IMG/VR virus record: IMGVR_UViG_3300022927_000002
Span: 1 to 34,975 of that record
Source of the DNA: a virus
DNA: 34,975 bases
Reading direction: 5' to 3' (one strand)
Shown here: one piece after another, positions 29,759 through 34,975 of the stretch
Layout of the letters: each line of letters opens with the position of its first letter
How positions within the stretch are numbered: the stretch's first letter is position 1
The notes under the pieces: generated by a model
What the model was told of the DNA's origin: nothing
The model's database searches: none
The model's input: only the letters and a program-made list of their open reading frames with translations
Translations under genes and position numbers: made by a program

Positions 29759-30589
29759 TTATAAAACCAAATCCACAACATTAGGACTATTGTAAATACT
29801 AAGAGGTTTACCCTTTTGATATTCTTTATAATCCTCTAGGTATTGCTCCATCATGTTCCAACCATAATCCATTTGCTCTTTAGTAATTCTAAAAACCTTA
29901 GATGCATAAGGTTCTGTTTTTTCTTGTGCTATAAAGACAAAGTCTGTTACATCATATCCAGCCATCTGTAATCCTCTTCTATAAAATGCTGCTTGTAAGT
30001 CATAGCCATACTTTTTGACTGACTTATTAAAAGCATAAGGTTCGCAAGATATAGTAGTTTTATAATCTACTATTACTATTTCATTATCTGAATTAGGTTT
30101 ATCTAGTGGCGGACACATTAAATCAGGTCTACATTTGCATAGCACATCATCTTCGTACCAGTAGATACTTGCTTCAGCCAATTTGCCTTTTGCATTTAAG
30201 TAAGCATTACCCTCATATATCATATTTGCCTGCATATCAAAGATCATGTGTGCATCTTCTTCTTTTAAGACTATATAACCTTGCTCCTCATATTCAGCTT
30301 TCTCTTCTTTAAATGCTTTAGTGTAAGGAGAACCGCTTATAACTCTTACTTCTTTATCAAAAGCCTCTTTGCCCTCTACTAATAAAGAATGAGCTGCTGT
30401 ACCAAACTTTAGTGCAGGAGTAGATTCAGATTTATGATTAACTGCGTGTAATTGCGATTGACCAAATCTTCTAACATAACTACTACTGATACCTACACCA
30501 GCATGATAATCTTCATTGGGTATGTCTTTATAAATAAGAGCCTGACCTTTTTGTTCTGACTCAAAGTTCTTTAGTGATTCTATTCTCAT
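29759..30589 (-). CDS. RecE-like (exonuclease VIII type) PD-(D/E)XK exonuclease, 276 aa
   Basis: The opening IYKDIPNEDYHAGVGISSSY, FGTAAHSLLVE (His67), a Glu at 139 in LAEASIYWYED, CRPDL (Asp156), IVDYKTT (Asp175-x-Lys177) and YGYDLQAAFYRRGL are the ordered motifs of RecE C-terminal / DUF3799 nucleases. These degrade one strand of duplex ends 5' to 3' to start annealing recombination. A RecT- or Erf-type annealing partner would be expected nearby, but I see none; the SSB-like protein may stand in. The start codon overlaps the previous stop (ATGA). Confidence 0.88.
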   Translation of the reverse strand: MRIESLKNFESEQKGQALIYKDIPNEDYHAGVGISSSYVRRFGQSQLHAVNHKSESTPALKFGTAAHSLLVEGKEAFDKEVRVISGSPYTKAFKEEKAEYEEQGYIVLKEEDAHMIFDMQANMIYEGNAYLNAKGKLAEASIYWYEDDVLCKCRPDLMCPPLDKPNSDNEIVIVDYKTTISCEPYAFNKSVKKYGYDLQAAFYRRGLQMAGYDVTDFVFIAQEKTEPYASKVFRITKEQMDYGWNMMEQYLEDYKEYQKGKPLSIYNSPNVVDLVL

Positions 30590-30768
30590 GTGTTGACTCC
30601 CATCAAATAAGCTATCTCTGTTAGAGAATCTCTGACTATATACTCCTTATCATCTACTTGAACTTTATTCTCTCCAGTAAATACATCTCTGTAGTAACCT
30701 CTTATTTGCCTTTTGGCTAAGATCAAAGGTTTTGTTTTACCAACTTCGTTTAATGTTATCTCTCTCAT
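30586..30768 (-). CDS. Unknown small protein, 60 aa
   Basis: It begins MREITLNEVGKTKPLILAKR and continues QIRGYYRDVFTGENKVQVDD. A compact beta-type protein, lysine- and arginine-rich at the N-terminus, with no family recognised. Its ATG overlaps the stop of the 32-aa gene (ATGA), and its stop overlaps the RecE-like start, so it is translated as part of that unit. Confidence 0.7.
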   Translation of the reverse strand: MREITLNEVGKTKPLILAKRQIRGYYRDVFTGENKVQVDDKEYIVRDSLTEIAYLMGVNT

Positions 30769-30863
30769 TTTCTGTCATTCTTATCTTTAATAATTAAAGC
30801 TGCTCCATAACATAGGTAACAAGCTGCTGCTAATATTATTAGTGTTTGTGGACTTTCTATCAT
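30765..30863 (-). CDS. Small single-pass membrane protein, 32 aa
   Basis: ATG at 30863 with a strong GGAGG and a six-base spacer. It reads MIESPQTLIILAAACYLCYG then AALIIKDKNDRK: a transmembrane helix with a basic cytoplasmic end. The excellent ribosome site and the ATGA overlap into the next gene make translation likely. Function unknown. Confidence 0.68.
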   Translation of the reverse strand: MIESPQTLIILAAACYLCYGAALIIKDKNDRK

Positions 30864-30893
30864 AATTAACTCCTCCATATAATTAATATAAAT

Positions 30894-30922
30894 ATATTAA
30901 ATTATATTTATATAATATGCAA
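30894..30922 (-). promoter_or_regulatory. Candidate leftward early promoter before the recombination genes
   Basis: On the minus strand TTGCAT (30922-30917), a 17-base spacer and TAATAT (30899-30894) lie upstream of the 32-aa gene and the RecE unit. The block is extremely AT-rich, so -10 matches are easy to find by chance. It sits in the only sizeable gap between the lysis-side genes and the recombination genes. Confidence 0.4.
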
Positions 30923-30925
30923 GTG

Positions 30926-31372
30926 TTAAATTATTGAGTTTAAAACAGGAACAGAATTAAGAGCATCAAGGGTTTCCTTAAGTGAATCTAATTCCATATT
31001 ATCGGTAATGGATTTTTTATCAAAGGTGAAATAATTTTGTGATGAGGTATTTGCCTTAAACATAATTCTCTTCTCATCATCATAAAAGAATACAAAGGCT
31101 AAAATATCGCAACGATAGTTTTTATAGGTTTCAGACATGGATCGTGAGTTTTCAGCAGCAAAGACAAACTTCTTTTCTTTAGTAGCTCGTCTGCTTTTTA
31201 CCTGAACAGTATATTTGCCTCCTGACACCTCCATCAGCAAATCGGCAGGATGTTTTTCTTGCGTTGGGTAACAAAAGTCAGCGTACTCAAGCAGAAACGT
31301 TTGTACTAATGATTCTCCTAATGCACCAAGTCGAGAATTATTTTGATGCTGGTCTGATGTTTTTCTTGGCAC
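30926..31372 (-). CDS. PD-(D/E)XK endonuclease-like protein, 148 aa
   Basis: GALGESLVQTFLLEY (Glu20), HPADLLMEVS (Asp44) and YTVQVKSRRA (Gln57-x-Lys59) are the GE...D...QxK triad of the PDDEXK_5-like endonuclease group, related to Holliday junction resolvases and intron-type nucleases. The start is GTG at 31372, overlapping the lysozyme end by 35 bases. It may degrade host DNA, resolve junctions or guard against competitors. The third PD-(D/E)XK fold protein in this phage. Confidence 0.75.
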   Translation of the reverse strand: MPRKTSDQHQNNSRLGALGESLVQTFLLEYADFCYPTQEKHPADLLMEVSGGKYTVQVKSRRATKEKKFVFAAENSRSMSETYKNYRCDILAFVFFYDDEKRIMFKANTSSQNYFTFDKKSITDNMELDSLKETLDALNSVPVLNSII

Positions 31373-31781
31373 TTTTACACAAAGCTAGTTTTCTTGAATT
31401 CCTAGCTGCCCTATTTGGTGTTTGAACTGCATACTTACTTCTTAATACTTCCTCTGATGCTTCCAACCAACAACCCATCTCCATCAGAGCTCGTGTTTGT
31501 CTAAAATTCATAAATCCTGTTATGCCCATTTGAAATGCCATGTCTACACATACCTCTTGAGCAGGTACAGGAAAACTTCTCCATACTTCCCATACCTTAT
31601 CTAAATTAGCTACAACTCTAATAATATCATTTTCAAGCAAATACATAGCTTCATCTTCTGATATGCCATTCTTATCTAAGCAACGACCTACGCCAATTGT
31701 GTTGTACCCTAAGCTGCATTTATATAAGTTCAGACACAATCCCTCATTCTTGATCAGCATTTCTTTTATGTTTTCGTACAT
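31338..31781 (-). CDS. Endolysin, T4-type lysozyme (GH24), 147 aa
   Basis: I choose the ATG at 31781, one base after the holin stop; an upstream ATG would lie within the holin gene. From this start, NEGLCLNLYKCSLGYNTIGV gives Glu13 and Thr28, which match catalytic Glu11 and Thr26 of T4 lysozyme. The Asp20 position is Cys22. The rest follows the family (LLENDIIRVVANLDKVWEVW, then LVDMAFQMG-like VCVDMAFQMGITGFMNFRQT and RNSRKLALC). It hydrolyses the peptidoglycan backbone. No signal peptide, so release needs the upstream holin. Confidence 0.9.
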   Translation of the reverse strand: MYENIKEMLIKNEGLCLNLYKCSLGYNTIGVGRCLDKNGISEDEAMYLLENDIIRVVANLDKVWEVWRSFPVPAQEVCVDMAFQMGITGFMNFRQTRALMEMGCWLEASEEVLRSKYAVQTPNRAARNSRKLALCKSAKKNIRPASK

Positions 31782-31782
31782 A

Positions 31783-32154
31783 TTATTTTTTAGTTTTTTC
31801 GTAGGTTCTAAGTGTTGACATACCAAGCATAGCCATAACGATTGTAGATAATTGGCTAAAGTCAAACTCAGGTGTTTCAAATTGAACTCCATTGACGATA
31901 AGAATGTATTGAATGATAGGTTCTAAAATAAAATGATAAGTGAGTGATAAACCGCAGCACCAACCGATAAAAGGACGCCAGCCTGAGACAAATATGTTAT
32001 TGTGTTTTGCTTCAACTTTATTTACTTCTAATTGTGCTTTGTTTAACGAAATTATTTCTTTCTCAAGTTCATGAGATAGTTTTATTTTCAAATCTTTATC
32101 AGCAACAAATTTATCTAATATGTCACCGACAGGTTGGATTAGTTTATCTATCAT
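31783..32154 (-). CDS. Holin of the 3TM / GTA-holin family, 123 aa
   Basis: The helical cytoplasmic N-terminus (IDKLIQPVGDILDKFVADKD) and the diagnostic VSGWRPFIGWCCGLSLTYHF then LSTIVMAMLGMSTLRTYEKT match the 3TM holin family (W-R-P-F-I-G-W ... L-G-x-x-x-x-R-x-x-E-K). Membrane segments are about 55-78, 80-92 and 102-117. It permeabilises the inner membrane at the end of infection and lets the lysozyme through. It lies directly upstream of the endolysin gene and overlaps the small membrane protein gene by four bases. Confidence 0.88.
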   Translation of the reverse strand: MIDKLIQPVGDILDKFVADKDLKIKLSHELEKEIISLNKAQLEVNKVEAKHNNIFVSGWRPFIGWCCGLSLTYHFILEPIIQYILIVNGVQFETPEFDFSQLSTIVMAMLGMSTLRTYEKTKK

Positions 32155-32387
32155 AATTTAACAATCAAGGTGATAATGCCACTTAATAGTATTAATATGA
32201 CTGCACCCAAACCACCTTTAATAGACCAGTCAATTGAATTTAATTTAGATTCAGTTTTGTTATCTAAATCTTTAACTGAATCTTCTATTTTTTTAAGTCT
32301 ATTCCAGTTTTGAGTCCATCTTTCACCGCATTGGATTTCGTGTTTTTCTAATTCAACTCCGATATCTTGTGCGGTGACTCTAGGCAT
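32151..32387 (-). CDS. Small C-tail-anchored membrane protein, possibly holin accessory, 78 aa
   Basis: A charged coiled-coil-like region (RWTQNWNRLKKIEDSVKDLD, residues 22-41) is followed by one C-terminal membrane helix (GLGAVILILLSGIITLIVKL). This layout is like XhlA-type haemolysins and other lysis accessory proteins. It sits immediately before the holin, with a four-base overlap, and one base after the 86-aa gene. A role in lysis timing is inferred from layout. Confidence 0.7.
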   Translation of the reverse strand: MPRVTAQDIGVELEKHEIQCGERWTQNWNRLKKIEDSVKDLDNKTESKLNSIDWSIKGGLGAVILILLSGIITLIVKL

Positions 32388-32648
32388 TTATTTTTCCTCT
32401 ACTACCTCAACTTCTTCTTCAGCATTGATAGCTCTATCAAATGATTCAATAACTAAGTTTTTATATTCATTAGTAATGACATAATCATCATAATACTCTT
32501 GAAGTCTAGCTAGTTTTTTACCAGCAACATTTAACTTAGCAGCAAGTGCCATTTGCTCTTCGTTTAGATCAGAAGCTCTGTACTCTTTACCATTGAATGT
32601 AATTATTACTGGTTCTTGGTTTTCCATTTTATTTTCTTCTTTACTCAT
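32388..32648 (-). CDS. Unknown acidic protein (DUF6447-like pattern), 86 aa
   Basis: ATG at 32648 with TAGGAG upstream. After a short acidic start it reads VIITFNGKEYRASDLNEEQM, then KLARLQEYYDDYVI and a Glu-rich end. The I-x-F-x-G-K-E-Y-x-x-x-D-L-x-x-E opening, followed by a helix, recalls small proteins encoded near tail genes in marine phages (DUF6447, by recall). Function unknown. Confidence 0.72.
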   Translation of the reverse strand: MSKEENKMENQEPVIITFNGKEYRASDLNEEQMALAAKLNVAGKKLARLQEYYDDYVITNEYKNLVIESFDRAINAEEEVEVVEEK

Positions 32649-32686
32649 TTAACTCTCCTATAAGTTATTTAAAATTAAATTATATA

Positions 32687-33010
32687 CTAAGATTCTAAAG
32701 TTTTTGTTACTGACGTTGGATTTTTTTGACTTTCTATTTGTGAATCTAAATTTGCTTCTAAATCTGCAACAGCTTCTTCACCCATAGCATCAATAACCCA
32801 ACCCTTAACCATATCTGATGTTACATCAGCAAATGATGTAAAGTTAGATAAATCAGATGTATCTAATGATTGTGTACCATAAGATGATGCTAAATAATCT
32901 CCATCTTCTGCGTTTAATCTCCAATGCACGTTATAAACAACGTCTGCATTACCATCTAGTGTTGGGTAAGTATCAACTGTTGAAACGTCCCAAGTATAAT
33001 TAATTGCCAT
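32687..33010 (-). CDS. Small protein downstream of the tail fibre, 107 aa
   Basis: ATG at 33010, two bases after the fibre stop, with AAAAGGAG. It reads MAINYTWDVSTVDTYPTLDG then NADVVYNVHWRLNAEDGDYL and ends in a helical, acidic part. Proteins beginning with T-W-x-V/I...D-V-V-x-x-V-H-W-R are frequent next to fibre genes in marine phages. They may be accessory virion or fibre proteins; there is no defined activity. Confidence 0.78.
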   Translation of the reverse strand: MAINYTWDVSTVDTYPTLDGNADVVYNVHWRLNAEDGDYLASSYGTQSLDTSDLSNFTSFADVTSDMVKGWVIDAMGEEAVADLEANLDSQIESQKNPTSVTKTLES

Positions 33011-33012
33011 TT

Positions 33013-34975
33013 TTATTCTCCTTTTAATAAGTTAATTTCAGATTGTAAGGCTTCAATCTGTGCTTGTTGTTCTTGTATAGCTTTAGTTAAAAGAGGTACA
33101 AGTTTGCTGTGGTCAATGCCCTGATATTCAGGATTACCTTCATCATCAACTGCATCTTTTTCACCTGAAATAGCTTCAGGAACTATATCTTGTACTTCGT
33201 GTGCTAAGAAACCATCAACTGTTGTATCTGCATCAGCTATAAAGTTAAATCTAGCTGGTTTTAATTGTGCAACTCTATCAAGAGCATTAAAGTCGTAATC
33301 TACATTTTCTTTTAATCTGTAGTCTGAAGATGTGTTGTAGGCAACACTTGTTGTTCCATTATGGTTAATACTTCCTGCAACTTGATTTCCTGAATTTAAA
33401 AATACTGCAAAGTTTGAACCAGTACTAGCATAGGTTGTTTTTGCAACATAACCATTATGTGTTGCTCCATTAAATGATGAAAGAACTTTTGAAGCACTTA
33501 ATTGTGCAGTAGCACCCACCAACAAGTTGCCTGAACTATCAATACGCATATCTTCTGCACCATCAGAACCAAAGAATCTATGATAGCCACCAGTTTTATA
33601 GCCCATGTAACCTATGTTATTGCCACCTAGTATTTGGTATGTACTTGCTTGTGAGCTAAACTGAATACGACCAAGATTAGCAGCACCATCAGCTTGTAAT
33701 ATCATCGTGCCTGAAGTATCAATACGCATTCTTTCTGTACCTACTGTTCTGAATACCATAGGATGACTTGTACTTGTATTTATAGATAATCCACTTACAC
33801 TATCAGGATATATGTACGCTGCAATAGAATCATCAGCCGAATATAATCTAATTGCACCTGCTTTATTATTATCTGTTCCTTGTATAGCAAGTGTTGTAGC
33901 ACCTGAACTTGGTTGGGATATACTTGTCCTCCCAATTCCAACGTTGCCTGATGTGTCAATTTTTAAAGCAGTATTGTAGGTAATAGCTGAATTTGCTGTG
34001 CCTGAAACTGCATTATAAAATGTATGATTTCCAAAACTTTGTTCATATAAAGTTGAATATCCGTCTGTTGTATATTTTAAACCACCGTTATGATAAACAT
34101 TTTGTCCTGAATATATATATGAAGAACTTTGTGAACCTACAAAACCACCTTTAGTTACTAAAGAACTAAAATTGGTATCCCAAGAAGGAGATGTATTTCC
34201 AAGACGTAATTGTCCTGAAGAATCAATACGCATTCTTTCTGAGCCGTTGACTTGGAAATTCATACTAGTATCGTCAGTCGCAATGCGTCCGTTGTAAGCA
34301 TTATCAGCGTTATTCCTAAAGCTAACAGAAGCATTACCATCGCTAACTCTACCTTTTAACCAAATGTGATTACCAGCAGTGTCATAGACTCTTAACTTTC
34401 CTGCGGTAAATGTATTGTCACCAATTCCAACGTTGCCATCACTATCAATACGCATGGCTTCTGAACCTGCGTTTGACTTAGTTACTTGAAATTTTAATCC
34501 TGATGACCTTAATGCTGCTATACTGTAATCAGCATCTCTATAAGAAATTATAGCTGGTGCTGATGCATTAGAACTTAGACTTCCTGATGCTAAAATTATT
34601 GAAGCTGTAGGTGTTGTAGAGCTTGTTTGACTTGCTGCTTTTACAAGTATTGATGGGCTAGATGCATCATCTTCTATAATAGCTTGACTTGATAGGTAGA
34701 GATCTTTCCATCTTGCTCCTGTAGAACCTAAATCAATTAAAGCATCTCTAACATTGGTATTACTAGTATTAAAAGGCTCTATAGTATCACTAATTGAATT
34801 AGTTCTTATACCAACATCACCAGTACCAATATACATAATACTACTTGCTGTACCAATACTTCCAACTGTTGAGCCGTTTTTGGCGAACTCTACAATAGTG
34901 CCATCCGTATTGTTTCTGCGGAAATAATGACCCTCGTCATCAACAGAAGTAACTAAACGACCTGTACTAAATATA
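33013..34975 (-). CDS. Tail fibre protein, C-terminal third with S74 chaperone domain (continues from position 1-4022)
   Basis: The right-hand part of the fibre that begins at 4022 and crosses the contig ends; the frame enters at 34975 inside a CGT codon. It carries five RMRIDSSG-like beta units, then the intramolecular chaperone of endosialidase (peptidase S74): SSDYRLKENVDYDFN with the Ser...Lys pair used for self-cleavage, FLAHEVQDIVPEAISGEKDA, HSKLVPLLTKAIQEQ and a final coiled coil IQEQQAQIEALQSEINLLKG. Family knowledge: this domain trimerises the fibre and then cuts itself off. An ATG at 34836 is internal, not the true start. Confidence 0.92.
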   Translation of the reverse strand, partial: IFSTGRLVTSVDDEGHYFRRNNTDGTIVEFAKNGSTVGSIGTASSIMYIGTGDVGIRTNSISDTIEPFNTSNTNVRDALIDLGSTGARWKDLYLSSQAIIEDDASSPSILVKAASQTSSTTPTASIILASGSLSSNASAPAIISYRDADYSIAALRSSGLKFQVTKSNAGSEAMRIDSDGNVGIGDNTFTAGKLRVYDTAGNHIWLKGRVSDGNASVSFRNNADNAYNGRIATDDTSMNFQVNGSERMRIDSSGQLRLGNTSPSWDTNFSSLVTKGGFVGSQSSSYIYSGQNVYHNGGLKYTTDGYSTLYEQSFGNHTFYNAVSGTANSAITYNTALKIDTSGNVGIGRTSISQPSSGATTLAIQGTDNNKAGAIRLYSADDSIAAYIYPDSVSGLSINTSTSHPMVFRTVGTERMRIDTSGTMILQADGAANLGRIQFSSQASTYQILGGNNIGYMGYKTGGYHRFFGSDGAEDMRIDSSGNLLVGATAQLSASKVLSSFNGATHNGYVAKTTYASTGSNFAVFLNSGNQVAGSINHNGTTSVAYNTSSDYRLKENVDYDFNALDRVAQLKPARFNFIADADTTVDGFLAHEVQDIVPEAISGEKDAVDDEGNPEYQGIDHSKLVPLLTKAIQEQQAQIEALQSEINLLKGE
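34946..34975. repeat. Right copy of 30-bp contig-end direct repeat
   Basis: Identical to positions 1-30. See the left copy: with one copy removed the fibre frame is continuous, so this marks the closure point of the circular assembly. Confidence 0.9.

Noticed and set aside
31782-31892. Longer lysozyme start at 31892
   Set aside because: It would overlap the holin gene by 110 bases and add 37 residues unlike any lysozyme. The ATG at 31781 fits the family N-terminus exactly.
34699-34836. Start of a separate 607-aa fibre protein at 34836
   Set aside because: The frame is open upstream to the window edge and continues into position 31 and on to 4022. The ATG is an internal methionine without a ribosome site.

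Overview
The window looks like the complete genome of a tailed bacteriophage with a long non-contractile tail (siphovirus type, lambda-like morphogenesis genes), assembled as a circle. The last 30 bases repeat the first 30, and a tail-fibre gene reads through the join in one frame, so the unique length is about 34,945 bp. The DNA is visibly AT-rich. The fibre type, the 51-residue zinc ribbon, the DUF3310 protein and the MTKWHGGKGS-type micro-protein are all of kinds I associate with marine phages. An AT-rich marine bacterial host is my inference; nothing in the sequence identifies it. I see no integrase, C1-type repressor, attachment site, tRNA, transposon or CRISPR array.

Layout. Almost everything is on the minus strand. 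A late promoter near 20.7 kb drives, leftward: small and large terminase, gpW-like joining protein, lambda-type portal, a fused prohead protease/major capsid polyprotein, a small basic protein, two tandem gpFII-like joining proteins, tail terminator (gpU-like), a 55-aa protein, tail tube, tail assembly chaperones (G and a -1 frameshifted GT form), tape measure, two minor tail proteins, the tail-tip protein J, a tail-fibre chaperone and a 1,984-aa tail fibre that crosses the contig ends and finishes at 33013 with an S74 self-cleaving chaperone domain. Two small proteins follow, then lysis (membrane protein, 3TM holin, GH24 lysozyme).

The minus strand continues into replication and recombination: PD-(D/E)XK nuclease, RecE-like exonuclease, several micro-proteins including a ribbon-helix-helix candidate, a Holliday-junction-resolvase-like nuclease, a protein with an SSB-like acidic tail, a Toprim/RecA-fold primase-helicase, then a chain of tiny overlapping genes. 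No DNA polymerase is visible, so host polymerase is probably used.

The only plus-strand segment is 21.0-23.8 kb: two promoter-led cassettes of small acidic orphan genes, one encoding an ArdA-type antirestriction protein. Between the two cassettes is an array of fifteen 17-bp repeats with a higher-order AABB (68 bp) pattern. Further copies lie at 23.82 and 24.53 kb, where one pair forms a hairpin terminator. This repeat-bounded early/anti-defence island and possible replication origin is the least explained and most interesting part of the window.
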